Assembly: GCF_001913705.1 (NCBI RefSeq)
Contig: NZ_MKQD01000015.1
Coordinates: 39,941-103,940, forward strand
Reading direction: 5' to 3'
Length of the DNA stretch: 64,000 nucleotides
DNA from: Thalassotalea sp. PP2-459
GTDB taxonomy: Bacteria > Pseudomonadota > Gammaproteobacteria > Enterobacterales > Alteromonadaceae
Shown one piece after another: positions 51,231-60,301 of the stretch. Both the position numbers and the translations under genes were made by a program. Within the stretch, counting starts at the first letter, position 1. Each line of letters opens with the position of its first letter. The notes under the pieces are model-generated. The model did no database searches, had not been told where the DNA came from, and worked only from the letters and a program-made list of their open reading frames with translations.

Positions 51231-51256
51231 GATTAATTATCATTTGCATTTATTTC
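51231..51256 (+). promoter_or_regulatory. Possible Fur-like half site before the small genes
   Basis: The minus strand reads AAATGATAATTAATCGT, which keeps one perfect half (TGATAAT) of the Fur consensus, while the other half is poor. It lies about 60 bases before the 51304 start. The match is weak. Confidence 0.25.
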
Positions 51257-51303
51257 AATAAATGACTACTGTTATATTTCGGTTGTCAAAGCAAGGAAAA
51301 ACC

Positions 51304-51492
51304 ATGACAAGAAATAATGCTAACCCACCAACAATAGAGCTTGCGCAAGTTGCCATTCCACAACATTTATTAGCAACATTGATCACATCAGGCGTGGTAC
51401 ATGGCAACGAGTGCCAAAGTTTAAATACTGTCGCAAAAAAAGTTATTTGGAAAAGTTTATTAACGAGCTGTTTAGCTACAAAGGAGTCCTAA
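51304..51492 (+). CDS. Small hypothetical protein, 62 residues
   Basis: I do not recognise this protein. It starts at the ATG at 51304 behind AAGGAAAAACC, a good ribosome site. It begins MTRNNANPPTIELAQVAIP and has two cysteines (NECQ, TSCLA) and no signal peptide or membrane segment. It ends two bases before the next small gene, so the two look like an operon. It is divergent from the ABC exporter. The good ribosome site and coupling argue that it is real. Confidence 0.6.
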   Translation: MTRNNANPPTIELAQVAIPQHLLATLITSGVVHGNECQSLNTVAKKVIWKSLLTSCLATKES

Positions 51493-51494
51493 CA

Positions 51495-51716
51495 ATGAAC
51501 ATTTTCGATCTAAAAAAGCAATACGCTACAACCCCTGAGCAATGGTTAACTATTCTACTTAACACGTATTGTTGTGCCCCTAGTCAAGGGTTGGCAAAAA
51601 CTATTGTTCACTATATTGAGAAAGTGATCATGTCAGCAGATTCTTCATCAGAAACAGCAAACCTATGTGATTATCACACAATGCATCGGTTTTGGTGTTG
51701 GCAATGTCAACGCTAG
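51495..51716 (+). CDS. Small cysteine- and aromatic-rich hypothetical protein, 73 residues
   Basis: I do not recognise this protein. It starts at the ATG at 51495, with GGAG eight bases upstream located inside the end of the preceding small gene. It begins MNIFDLKKQYATTPEQW, has a CC pair (NTYCCAPS), a likely helix (LAKTIVHYIEKVIM) and ends in a Cys/His/Trp cluster (CDYHTMHRFWCWQCQR). Five cysteines in 73 residues could suit metal binding or a redox role, but no known motif is complete. It converges on tmcA, ending 8 bases from its stop. Confidence 0.6.
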   Translation: MNIFDLKKQYATTPEQWLTILLNTYCCAPSQGLAKTIVHYIEKVIMSADSSSETANLCDYHTMHRFWCWQCQR

Positions 51717-51723
51717 TTCTACC

Positions 51724-53853
51724 CTACCAACAAATTAAATTATGCAATAAAATCTGTAACTGTTGTTGAATTTGCTTTTTACCCGAAAATGAAAACACTG
51801 TGCTAATATTAGCATCACTCTGTTGCTGTAAAAGTTTAACAACCATAAAATCTAAGGCGATTTCAGCGTTAGAAAACAATGTACCTTTTATAATATCTTC
51901 TGCTGCTACCTTATCATTAGTCAAATAATGCAACGTCCAAAGTTGCAAGCTAAAAGCACTTTGTAAAAATTGCATTTTTTTATCGGTAAATGCGTTAACA
52001 ACAAGATTATCAGTTGATGTTAAAGGGGGTAACCATCGTGACTTTCCAGTGCGCATTAACTGTCGAATTAATGATGCTGGTAGCTTTTGAAATACACTAG
52101 GTAAATAAAAGGCTATTTTTCGATAAAACTGTTCAGCCAAAGCAAGTTCAATTTGTTTAGCCTCGTCATTTAGGGCTTTTAACATTAACGCAGCATGCTC
52201 ACCACTCGCTTGTACTTTTGACAGACCAAGATTAACAATAGTAAACCCATTTTTTTGCCAAAACGACACAATCGCTTGATTTGCTGAAAAACTGGTTGAT
52301 ACAAAATCAACAGATAATTGTTTTGCTTCTGTGGCTACAAAACTAAGAAGTTTACTTCCAACGCCTAATTGTTGCATACCCTCGGTAACAGCAATTCTAT
52401 TTATGCGCCAATATCGATACTTAAAGGCGTTTTCAACCGATAGATGTCTGAGTAAATATTGCGGAATAAATTGGTTAGTCAATTGCTTTTCATGGTTGAT
52501 CACCGAAGCAACGTCGTCATTGCTGGCATTGCCTTCTTCAACGATCAACGCTACTGCGTTCACTGAACAGTTTTCTTTTTGATAGCCTATAACAATTCGT
52601 ACCGCTTCATTGTCGAGCAGTAATTTTAAATCAGACGGCGTGGTTTTATAATGCGCGCTCATGAGCACGGCAAATATTTGTGTCAGTAAGGCATTATCTC
52701 TAGTTAATTCATTTTTATTCACAAATCGAAACCGTTGTGCCGATGCGTTATGCTTTATTGGTAAAGGCTCGTGGTGGCAATCAAACAAAAAGGTAGCATA
52801 AATGAGCGTTTCTAATGGATCATTTTCACGCCAACGGATCGGCTGCTGAATATGTATTGCGCGATACTGGGGGGATATGTTAGCTAATAAACGCTGAAAC
52901 TTAATGGCAAATCCTCTACCTGCTCCTTCATAACCATGTTGTGTTGATGAAAACACAATGCGTTTAAAGTGTTCAGCAACCGTTGATAATAAATGTACCG
53001 GAATTGCCGCTGCTTCATCAACAAGCAATAATTGACATGTCGGTTTAGTTTCGAGTAACACATCTATTGGAATAAATCTTACAACATGTTGTTGAAATAT
53101 AAACTTATCTTTCGTCAATGTACCTTGTGGACAATGTAATGAAAGTTGCTGAAAAAACACGGTAATTGCATTTATGGTTGGTGCACAAATAATAATGGTG
53201 GTTGGTGGTTGAGTTGTTTGCAATAAAAGGTGAGCACTTGCCAACGCTAGCGCGGTTGATTTTCCACGACCTCTATCAGCGGTGAGTACTAACGGACGAT
53301 TTCTATGACCTGATGCAACACGTAAAATACTGTCGACGGCGTGTTGTTGCTCCAAGGTAACACACCCGTGTTTAAGTGCTGTAGATTGCTTTTCAAGCGC
53401 GCTTTTTTTTACTGTGTTCACTTTTGGTAACATTGTAGGAGTTAACTGAACAACGTCAGGATCTAGAGTGAAATGATCGATAATACGTTGCATAAAAAGA
53501 CTCGTTTTACACGTGCTTGGTTTTAGCCATAGCAGCACCCCTCCCGCTTTTATAGTTCCTGATAACGCAGCAAACGCATCGGGATGAAAATCAGGTTCAG
53601 CAAAAACCACCACGTCATTTTCACGGCCTAATTGATGTCGATAATTTTTAATGTTCCCGGTTAAATACGATTGGGACTCTCCCCACAAAAAAACTTCACC
53701 GTCGTGCTCATCATAATAATTATAAAATATTTCAGCTATTTGGTTTTGCCATGATAAATCACCTTCTGCAATAATGAGTCGTCGTTCATATGCAGCTAAA
53801 ATATCAGGCTGCCATGATGATAACCATTGAAATACCTCGTCAGTAGAATGCAC
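51724..53853 (-). CDS. tmcA: tRNA(Met) cytidine acetyltransferase TmcA
   Basis: Acetylates the wobble cytidine of elongator tRNA-Met using acetyl-CoA and ATP. The protein has 709 residues (E. coli 671). The RecA-like helicase module has Walker A TADRGRGKSTALAL near 188 and LLVDEAAAIPVHLL (Walker B). The GNAT module contains NRIAVTEGMQQLGVGSKLL, and a C-terminal tRNA-binding tail follows. The start appears to be GTG at 53853. Confidence 0.95.
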   Translation of the reverse strand: MHSTDEVFQWLSSWQPDILAAYERRLIIAEGDLSWQNQIAEIFYNYYDEHDGEVFLWGESQSYLTGNIKNYRHQLGRENDVVVFAEPDFHPDAFAALSGTIKAGGVLLWLKPSTCKTSLFMQRIIDHFTLDPDVVQLTPTMLPKVNTVKKSALEKQSTALKHGCVTLEQQHAVDSILRVASGHRNRPLVLTADRGRGKSTALALASAHLLLQTTQPPTTIIICAPTINAITVFFQQLSLHCPQGTLTKDKFIFQQHVVRFIPIDVLLETKPTCQLLLVDEAAAIPVHLLSTVAEHFKRIVFSSTQHGYEGAGRGFAIKFQRLLANISPQYRAIHIQQPIRWRENDPLETLIYATFLFDCHHEPLPIKHNASAQRFRFVNKNELTRDNALLTQIFAVLMSAHYKTTPSDLKLLLDNEAVRIVIGYQKENCSVNAVALIVEEGNASNDDVASVINHEKQLTNQFIPQYLLRHLSVENAFKYRYWRINRIAVTEGMQQLGVGSKLLSFVATEAKQLSVDFVSTSFSANQAIVSFWQKNGFTIVNLGLSKVQASGEHAALMLKALNDEAKQIELALAEQFYRKIAFYLPSVFQKLPASLIRQLMRTGKSRWLPPLTSTDNLVVNAFTDKKMQFLQSAFSLQLWTLHYLTNDKVAAEDIIKGTLFSNAEIALDFMVVKLLQQQSDANISTVFSFSGKKQIQQQLQILLHNLICW

Positions 53854-53962
53854 AACTATTACTCAAAACTCTGTAAACAAGTAGCTGGCTATCATACCAA
53901 GCAAGCTTCAAATTCTAAACTATACGGAAAAAAATATTCTCGTTACGGATAAATAATAAACA

Positions 53963-53976
53963 TTGATACAGATCAA
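53963..53976 (+). promoter_or_regulatory. FNR/EtrA-type site upstream of napE
   Basis: TTGATACAGATCAA is a perfect TTGAT-N4-ATCAA palindrome. A candidate -10 (CATAAT) at 53998-54003 would put the site near -41, the class II activator position. napE starts 56 bases after the site. Confidence 0.85.
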
Positions 53977-54031
53977 TATGTTTTATCTGATAACAAACAT
54001 AATAGGCATAAATTCAGATAAGGATAAAAGC

Positions 54032-54193
54032 ATGGAACAAAATATATCCTCAGAGAAACAGCGTAAATACGAAAAGAATACCTTCCTTTTTCTTGCGGTA
54101 TTTTTAGCGCCAATCTTATCAGTCATTATCGTTGGTGGGTTCGGTTTTATCGTCTGGATATCACAGATGTTGTTTGGCCCACCTACTTCTTAA
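54032..54193 (+). CDS. napE: NapE/TorE-family small membrane protein
   Basis: Small inner-membrane protein of unknown role found in nap operons. The protein has 53 residues from the ATG at 54032, behind AAGGATAAAAGC. KNTFLFLAVFLAPILS and GGFGFIVWISQMLFGPP match the NapE pattern with a single membrane segment. It is first in the nap operon, directly downstream of the FNR-type site. Confidence 0.9.
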   Translation: MEQNISSEKQRKYEKNTFLFLAVFLAPILSVIIVGGFGFIVWISQMLFGPPTS

Positions 54194-54200
54194 GAACGTC

Positions 54201-54340
54201 TAATACCAATTCGCATAAAGATTAAGTCAGTTCAGAGCGATGTTAGAGGTGGGAGAATAAGCGAAACGTGTGCAGGTATAGTTGTTCTACATCAAACACG
54301 TTTTGCGCAATTATCGCGCCTCTAACACGCTCCCAAAGGG
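54201..54340. repeat. Long imperfect inverted repeat between napE and napD
   Basis: Left arm 54235-54271 (with GTTAGAGG and AAACGTGT) and right arm 54296-54334 (with ACACGTTTT and CCTCTAAC) are largely complementary, giving a stem of nearly 40 bases with a 24-base loop. The unit seems to start at TAATACCAATT (54201). It looks like a dispersed non-coding repeat rather than a terminator, since there is no T tract. Confidence 0.65.
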
Positions 54341-54372
54341 CGAGTTTAAACGTTTACCGCATGAGATTTCTT

Positions 54373-54663
54373 ATGAAAGCAACAAACAGCAAACAAACAA
54401 ATGATGGTAGTACAGAATCAACCGAATACCATGTCGCCAGTTTTGTGGCACATATTACTCCACAACAAACAAATGCGTTCAGCCAAGAAATTGAAGCGCA
54501 ACATGGCGCACAAGTCCACGCAGTTAGTAACGATGGCAAAGTTGTTTTTACTATTGAAGCTCAACACCAAAAGCACATTGCGTTTGTTGTTGAACAGTTC
54601 AGAAATTTTATCGGGCTTTACAGTTTATCGCCCGTTTATCATCAATTTTTAACCGAAGAATAA
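54373..54663 (+). CDS. napD: NapD, chaperone for NapA maturation
   Basis: Cytoplasmic chaperone that binds the twin-arginine signal of NapA. About 96 residues from the ATG at 54373, with GAG seven bases before; an ATG at 54361 is also in frame. EYHVASFVAHITPQQTNAFSQEIEA (cited as its VASFVAHITP core) and AVSNDGKVVFTIEA fit the ferredoxin-like NapD fold. napA begins 9 bases after the stop. Confidence 0.87.
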   Translation: MKATNSKQTNDGSTESTEYHVASFVAHITPQQTNAFSQEIEAQHGAQVHAVSNDGKVVFTIEAQHQKHIAFVVEQFRNFIGLYSLSPVYHQFLTEE

Positions 54664-54672
54664 GGTGACAAA

Positions 54673-57171
54673 ATGAATATTAATCGCCGAGAATTTATTA
54701 AAGCTAATGCTGTAGCCGCTGCTGCTGCCGTTGCAGGTGTATCGGTGCCAGCATCGGCGTCAAACTTGATCACCAGCAGTGATTTAACCAAATTAAAATG
54801 GGATAAAGCCCCTTGTCGGTTTTGTGGTACAGGATGTAGTGTCAACGTTGGGGTCATGGACGGTAAAGTGGTTGCGACTCATGGTGATATTAAATCACCA
54901 GTTAACCGCGGTTTAAACTGCATTAAAGGATATTTTTTATCGAAAATTATGTATGGCAAAGATCGCTTAACAACCCCCTTGCTGCGTATGAAAGATGGCA
55001 AGTTCGATAAAAATGGTGATTTTGCGCCTATTACTTGGGAGCAAGCGTTTGACATCATGGCAGAAAAAGCAAAGCAAACGCTTAAAAAAGTAGGTCCTAC
55101 AGGTATTGGTATGTTTGGTTCTGGCCAGTGGACCGTATTCGAAGGTTATGCCGCCTCTAAATTATTTAAAGCCGGGTTTAGAAGTAACAATATTGACCCA
55201 AATGCGAGACATTGCATGGCCTCAGCCGTTGGCGGCTTTATGCGAACATTCGGTATTGATGAACCAATGGGCTGTTATGATGATATTGAAGCAACCGACG
55301 CAATGGTGCTTTGGGGCTCTAATATGGCAGAAATGCATCCTATTTTATGGACAAGAATCACAGACCGCCGTTTAAGTGCCCCCCATGTGAAGGTAGCCGT
55401 GCTTTCTACCTTCCAGCACCGAAGTTCTGATCTTGCTGATAACAGTATGATCTTCACCCCACAAACTGATTTAGCCATTTTAAATTTTATTGCTAATTAC
55501 ATCATTACTACTGACCGTGTTAATAAAGACTTTGTCAATAAACATACTAATTTTCGTATGGGTAACACTGATATTGGCTATGGCTTACGCGAGGATCATC
55601 CTTTACAAAAACGTGCGAAGAATAGCGGTTCAAATGCTGGTGGTTCGAAAGCAATTAACTTCAAAGAATATGCTGAATTTGTGAGTACTTATACCGCAGA
55701 GTATACTTCTCAACTGTCTGGTGTCCCTATAGCAAACTTAGAGGCATTAGCAGAATTGTATGCCGATCCTAACACTAAAGTCTGTTCTTTTTGGACCATG
55801 GGGTTCAATCAGCATACCCGCGGTGTATGGGCAAACAACCTTGTGTATAACATTCACTTATTAACCGGAAAAATATCAACCCCTGGCAATAGTCCGTTCT
55901 CATTAACAGGTCAACCTTCAGCATGTGGAACAGCGAGAGAAGTAGGTACGTTTTCACATCGTTTACCCGCGGATATGGTTGTTAGCAACGATAAGCATAG
56001 AGCGTTTGCTGAAGAAAAATGGAAGCTTCCTAAAGGCACAATACCAGCAAAACCCGGCTACCACGCTGTAGTGCAAAATCGCATGCTTAAAGATGGCAAA
56101 CTCAATTTCTATTGGGTGCAGTGTAACAATAATATGCAAGCCGCAGCGAATATGAATGAGGAAGGTTATCCTGGTTATCGTCATCCAGATAATTTCATTG
56201 TGGTGTCTGATCCATACCCTACCGTAACCGCACAAGCAGGTGATTTAATTTTGCCTACAGCTATGTGGGTAGAAAAAGAAGGTGTGTATGGTAATGCAGA
56301 ACGAAGAACACAAGCATGGTATCAAATGGTTGAAGCGCCACAGGGGGCTAAATCAGATCTTTGGCAATTAGTCGAATTTTCGAAACGTTTCGCTATTGAA
56401 GAAGTGTGGCCACAAGAATTACTGGATAAAAACCCTTCATACAAAGGTAAATCGATGTATGAAGTGCTCTTTGAAAATGGTCAAGTAAACAAATTTTCAA
56501 TCAACCAAGTACCAACAGACAGACTGAATGATGAAGCTCGCCACTTTGGTTTTTATATCCAAAAAGGCTTATTCGAAGAATATGCCAGTTTTGGTCGAGG
56601 AAAGGCTCATGATTTAGCGTATTACGATCGATACCATGAAGAACGTGGGCTTCGTTGGCCCGTCGTTGATGGTAAAGAAACTCGCTGGCGTTTCAAAGAA
56701 GGTTCAGACCCTTATGTAACCCCTGGCAGTGACTTTGAGTTTTATGGCAAGCCTGACGGTAAAGCGGTAATTTTTGCCCTACCTTATGAGCCGCCAGCAG
56801 AAGTGCCAGACGCACATTACGATTTGTGGTTATCAACGGGCCGTGTATTAGAGCATTGGCATTCAGGCTCAATGACACAGCGTGTACCTGAGCTTTATAA
56901 AGCAATGCCTGACGCGCTCGTTTATATGCACCCAGATGACGCTAAAATGCGAAAAATGCGACGTGGTGATTTAGTAAAAATACAATCACGCCGCGGTGAA
57001 GTTCAAACCCGTGTAGAAACCAGAGGGCGCAATAAGCCGCCTAAAGGCTTGGTTTACATGCCGTGGTTTGATGCCAGCAGATTAGTCAATAAAGTGACCT
57101 TAGATGCAACAGATCCACTTTCGAAGCAGACAGACTTTAAAAAGTGTGCTGTCAGAATCGTCAAAGCTTAG
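54673..57171 (+). CDS. napA: Periplasmic nitrate reductase catalytic subunit
   Basis: Molybdopterin enzyme reducing nitrate to nitrite in the periplasm. The protein has 832 residues (E. coli 828). A twin-arginine signal NRREFIK precedes an Ala-rich region ending PASA. The [4Fe-4S] cysteines are in [14 protein letters not shown] and GLNCIKGY. The likely Mo-binding Cys is in [11 protein letters not shown], and the later GMLFGN-like and [17 protein letters not shown] blocks are conserved. An AAGGTGA ribosome site precedes the ATG. Confidence 0.97.
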   Translation: MNINRREFIKANAVAAAAAVAGVSVPASASNLITSSDLTKLKWDKAPCRFCGTGCSVNVGVMDGKVVATHGDIKSPVNRGLNCIKGYFLSKIMYGKDRLTTPLLRMKDGKFDKNGDFAPITWEQAFDIMAEKAKQTLKKVGPTGIGMFGSGQWTVFEGYAASKLFKAGFRSNNIDPNARHCMASAVGGFMRTFGIDEPMGCYDDIEATDAMVLWGSNMAEMHPILWTRITDRRLSAPHVKVAVLSTFQHRSSDLADNSMIFTPQTDLAILNFIANYIITTDRVNKDFVNKHTNFRMGNTDIGYGLREDHPLQKRAKNSGSNAGGSKAINFKEYAEFVSTYTAEYTSQLSGVPIANLEALAELYADPNTKVCSFWTMGFNQHTRGVWANNLVYNIHLLTGKISTPGNSPFSLTGQPSACGTAREVGTFSHRLPADMVVSNDKHRAFAEEKWKLPKGTIPAKPGYHAVVQNRMLKDGKLNFYWVQCNNNMQAAANMNEEGYPGYRHPDNFIVVSDPYPTVTAQAGDLILPTAMWVEKEGVYGNAERRTQAWYQMVEAPQGAKSDLWQLVEFSKRFAIEEVWPQELLDKNPSYKGKSMYEVLFENGQVNKFSINQVPTDRLNDEARHFGFYIQKGLFEEYASFGRGKAHDLAYYDRYHEERGLRWPVVDGKETRWRFKEGSDPYVTPGSDFEFYGKPDGKAVIFALPYEPPAEVPDAHYDLWLSTGRVLEHWHSGSMTQRVPELYKAMPDALVYMHPDDAKMRKMRRGDLVKIQSRRGEVQTRVETRGRNKPPKGLVYMPWFDASRLVNKVTLDATDPLSKQTDFKKCAVRIVKA

Positions 57172-57180
57172 GAGGATGTT

Positions 57181-57651
57181 ATGAACAAAACAATGCAATA
57201 TACCTATTCCACACTTTTGTCACTTTTGTTAATCACAACTACTGTTGCAGCTTTTGATGATGTTGCCACGTTAAGAAAAGGGAAAGCGTTAGATCAGCAA
57301 TCCCCCTCTTCACCCATTGCCAATGTCATGAATAATGATATAAAGCAAGCCAGAAATTATCCTATGCAGCCGCCAGTGATCCCACATAAAACGCGTAATT
57401 ATGAGGTGAACTTAAATACCAACAAGTGCATGTCGTGCCATAGTAGGAAGCGCACAGAAGAATCTCAAGCCCCCATGGTAAGTGTTACTCATTATATGGA
57501 CAGAGACGGCAATTTTCTCGCAGAGATATCGCCAAGACGCTATTTTTGCAATCAATGCCATGCCACGCAAACTGATGCAAAAACCTTGGTTGATAATACT
57601 TTCATTGATATGCATAGCTTAATGAAAACGAAACAAAAAAGTGAAAATTAG
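57181..57651 (+). CDS. napB: Periplasmic nitrate reductase di-haem cytochrome subunit
   Basis: Electron-transfer partner of NapA, 156 residues. A signal peptide covers about 1-23. Two haem c motifs CMSCH and CNQCH are present, with the IPHKTRNYEVN segment typical of NapB between signal and haems. A strong AGGAGG ribosome site lies just after the napA stop. Confidence 0.95.
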   Translation: MNKTMQYTYSTLLSLLLITTTVAAFDDVATLRKGKALDQQSPSSPIANVMNNDIKQARNYPMQPPVIPHKTRNYEVNLNTNKCMSCHSRKRTEESQAPMVSVTHYMDRDGNFLAEISPRRYFCNQCHATQTDAKTLVDNTFIDMHSLMKTKQKSEN

Positions 57652-57660
57652 GAGTGTATG

Positions 57661-58248
57661 ATGAAAAAAATCATTAGCATTGGTTGGCAAACGCTCAAAA
57701 AGCCCAGTGCATACTTTAGTTTAGGCTTTCTCGTTATTGGTGGTTTTATCATGGGCATTATCTTCTGGGGTGGTTTTAATACCGCATTAGAAGCAACGAA
57801 TACGGAACAATTTTGTATTTCTTGCCACGAAATGGAAAATAATGTTTATGAAGAAATGAAAACAACTATTCATTTCTCGAATCGTTCAGGGGTACGTGCA
57901 ACCTGCCCAGATTGCCATGTTCCACATAAATGGACAGATAAAATAGCCAGAAAGATGCAAGCATCGAAAGAAGTGTGGGGAAAAATATTCGGCACAATAA
58001 ACACCCGAGAAAAATTTCTCGCACATCGCCGACGTTTGGCGCAAAATGAATGGACACGCCTAAAAGCGAATGATTCTCTAGAGTGCCGAAATTGCCATAA
58101 CTTTGATTACATGGACTTTACCGCGCAAAGTGGCAGAGCAGCTCAACAACATTCAACCTCACTTGCTAGCGGTGATAAAACCTGTATTGACTGTCATAAA
58201 GGTATTGCTCATCAGTTGCCCGATATGAAAGGCGTAGAAGGCTGGTAA
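57661..58248 (+). CDS. napC: NapC/NirT-family tetrahaem quinol dehydrogenase
   Basis: Membrane-anchored cytochrome that passes electrons from the quinol pool to NapAB. About 195 residues. One N-terminal membrane anchor (about 17-40) is followed by four CxxCH motifs: CISCH, CPDCH, CRNCH and CIDCH. The start is ATG at 57661 (GGAG six bases upstream) or the ATG immediately before. No napF, napG or napH genes are nearby, so the operon is the minimal EDABC type. Confidence 0.94.
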   Translation: MKKIISIGWQTLKKPSAYFSLGFLVIGGFIMGIIFWGGFNTALEATNTEQFCISCHEMENNVYEEMKTTIHFSNRSGVRATCPDCHVPHKWTDKIARKMQASKEVWGKIFGTINTREKFLAHRRRLAQNEWTRLKANDSLECRNCHNFDYMDFTAQSGRAAQQHSTSLASGDKTCIDCHKGIAHQLPDMKGVEGW

Positions 58249-58274
58249 AGTTAACAACCACTTTTTAATACTTG

Positions 58275-58303
58275 GCACTACTGTAATTTTTCAGTGGTGC
58301 TTT
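58275..58303 (+). terminator. Possible terminator of the nap operon
   Basis: GCACTACTG and CAGTGGTGC pair (one G-U) around TAATTTTT, followed only by a short TTT. It lies 27 bases after napC. Confidence 0.55.
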
Positions 58304-58455
58304 CAGCTCCCTTTCATCAACTATTATTAATCGTCAATTAAAACATTTTTTACGCTGAAAGTTTGACCGATAAAGTTTCCTTGCCTATGTTCACATTATT
58401 AGGATGAAAACTACGAAAGTGATATTCGTTATTCGCATGAACTAGGTATAAAAAC

Positions 58456-58626
58456 ATGACTTATGACAAACACGACGATGCGCACAATCAACAACTTAAC
58501 AATGATGAGCCCGATGTGCATTCTTTACCTACAGCAGAAAACAACGCCAAAGTAAGACGGAAAATTGATGATTTGTTGGAGCAGAAACGTTTAAAAGACT
58601 TACTTGACGATTGGGATTCATCATAA
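58456..58626 (+). CDS. Small charged protein, 56 residues (PA3496-like, tentative)
   Basis: Short open frame with a soluble, highly charged product. It begins MTYDKHDDAHNQQLNND and ends in a likely helix, RRKIDDLLEQKRLKDLLDDW. That end resembles the PA3496-family small proteins, but the match is from memory and weak. There is no signal peptide or clear ribosome site. It lies alone between napC and pdxH. Confidence 0.5.
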   Translation: MTYDKHDDAHNQQLNNDEPDVHSLPTAENNAKVRRKIDDLLEQKRLKDLLDDWDSS

Positions 58627-58785
58627 TTTTTATATCCTGCTTGTTTATCAGCAATAATTATTCTGTATTAACCGTTTAGTTAATAGCATTAATTACATTA
58701 TGTTTTGCTGTTTCCTCATTCTTTTTCTATAAAACACATATCGTTATTGATAAAATGGTCAAATTCAAATACTGGAGTTGACTGC

Positions 58786-59439
58786 ATGACCTTTTTAGAG
58801 AAGTTACGCTGCCTATTTACATTTGGCCAAGGCGTTGCTTTACCCTTACCTGATATAAAACCCAATCAATCCCCTTTTGATTTATTTCAACAATGGTTTG
58901 AAGATGCCAATAAATCAGGCATTTTATTGCCAGAAGCGATGTCAGTCAGTACCGTCAGTGATAGCGGTCAACCCAGTTCGCGCATGGTGTTATTAAAATC
59001 ATTCAACGAGCAAGGTTTCGTTTTTTATACCAACTACGGCAGTAGAAAGCACCAAGAATTGCAACACAATGATAAAGTCGCATTGTTATTTCACTGGAAT
59101 GTACTTCAGCGACAAGTGCGTATAGAGGGCTCTGTTGAAAAAATCACACCAGAAGAGTCTACACGCTATTTCCATAGTCGTGACCGAGGTAGCCAAATTG
59201 GCGCTTGGGCATCAAAACAAAGCCAAAAACTCAGTCATGACAATGCGCTCAAGGAACAATTTGAAGCGTATCAACAAAAATTTTCAGGTCAAGAAGTGCC
59301 ATTACCAGAATTTTGGGGCGGTTTACGCGTTAAGCCACACTACATGGAGTTTTGGCAAGGGAGAACGAGTCGACTACATGACAGAGTATGTTTTGAAAAG
59401 AGTAATAAAAGCTGGCAACAATATAAAATACAGCCTTAA
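58786..59439 (+). CDS. pdxH: Pyridoxamine/pyridoxine 5'-phosphate oxidase
   Basis: FMN-dependent last step of pyridoxal phosphate synthesis. The protein has 217 residues (E. coli 218) from the ATG at 58786 behind GGAG. PSSRMVLLKSFNEQGFVFYTNYGSRK (FMN-binding; core RMVLLK..FVFYTNY.S.K), LFHWNVLQRQVRIEG, SQIGAWAS and the end WQGRTSRLHDR are conserved. The first 30 residues are more divergent. Confidence 0.96.
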   Translation: MTFLEKLRCLFTFGQGVALPLPDIKPNQSPFDLFQQWFEDANKSGILLPEAMSVSTVSDSGQPSSRMVLLKSFNEQGFVFYTNYGSRKHQELQHNDKVALLFHWNVLQRQVRIEGSVEKITPEESTRYFHSRDRGSQIGAWASKQSQKLSHDNALKEQFEAYQQKFSGQEVPLPEFWGGLRVKPHYMEFWQGRTSRLHDRVCFEKSNKSWQQYKIQP

Positions 59440-59505
59440 TAACGATAGATTGCGATACTTTTTATAATTATGTTAGGGTGAATAAAAGCAGCAAGGATTT
59501 AATAC

Positions 59506-60255
59506 GTGAAGAAACTTTTAATTATCTTATTGTTAACGTTTTCAATGACGGGTAATGCAGAGTGTATTTTCGTTGAACTTGAACCATTTCCACCCGTTAT
59601 AAACGATGATGGTTCAGGGATATTACCTGATATGTTAGCAGCCATTGAAGCCAAAACAGATTTATCTTTCCAGGTCACAATTGCAACCTATGCCCGAGCC
59701 AAAAAAGACTTGCATGACGGTAAAGTGAAGTTAATCGGATTAACCCCAAAAGGCAATGAATCGAAAAGCTTTTATCAAAGCGCAATAGAATTAGACTGGT
59801 TTTTTCAAGCGACAGTGGATATTTACGCACAAACCCCACAATACCTTAACGAAGAAAACTTAACCACCAACAGCATTGGTACTTTAACGGGGAATGCTGA
59901 TTTTATGGCAATGGTGACAAACATTTCTAGAGAAAAGTTTATCGAAGTCAGCAGCCTTGAGCAGTTAGCTAGGTTAATCGTTAAAAATCGCATAAAAGCT
60001 GCGATTTTTGAACGCGCATCAATGATGAGTACCATCAACCGCTTAAAATTTTCCAACATACATTACAACAAACTAATTACAATTCCTGCAGGTCTTGCCG
60101 TTAATAACACTCGCGCAGGTCAAACATTAAAAAAACAGCTTGATAAAGCCTTATTATCTCTTAACACTGAAGCCTACTTAACGCCATTAAATAATTTTAA
60201 TCAATTAGCAAATTCTGGCATAGTCACGACCATTTCGGACAAAAAAAAGCGTTAA
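59506..60255 (+). CDS. Periplasmic substrate-binding-type protein (SBP_bac_3-like)
   Basis: Exported protein of 249 residues with GTG start at 59506 behind AAGG. A signal peptide covers about 1-18 (ending GNA). The mature part fits the two-lobe fold of amino-acid-type binding proteins (FPPVINDDGSGILPDMLAAIE, SIGTLTGNADFMAMV), but length and divergence match the stand-alone group in Alteromonadales. No transporter genes are adjacent, so it may be a sensor-like or orphan protein. Its stop lies inside the following terminator. Confidence 0.75.
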   Translation: MKKLLIILLLTFSMTGNAECIFVELEPFPPVINDDGSGILPDMLAAIEAKTDLSFQVTIATYARAKKDLHDGKVKLIGLTPKGNESKSFYQSAIELDWFFQATVDIYAQTPQYLNEENLTTNSIGTLTGNADFMAMVTNISREKFIEVSSLEQLARLIVKNRIKAAIFERASMMSTINRLKFSNIHYNKLITIPAGLAVNNTRAGQTLKKQLDKALLSLNTEAYLTPLNNFNQLANSGIVTTISDKKKR

Positions 60256-60283
60256 TCGTGATAAACATCGATTAACGCTTTTT
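60244..60283. terminator. Bidirectional terminator between binding protein and oadB
   Basis: GCGTTAATCG and CGATTAACGC form a perfect 10-bp stem with a 10-base loop, an A tract to the left and TTTTT to the right. Confidence 0.9.
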
Positions 60284-60301
60284 CTATTAACTTGTAACTG
60301 T

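Noticed and set aside
54201..54340. Terminator between napE and napD
   Set aside because: The hairpin is very long and imperfect with no following T tract, so a dispersed repeat is the better explanation.
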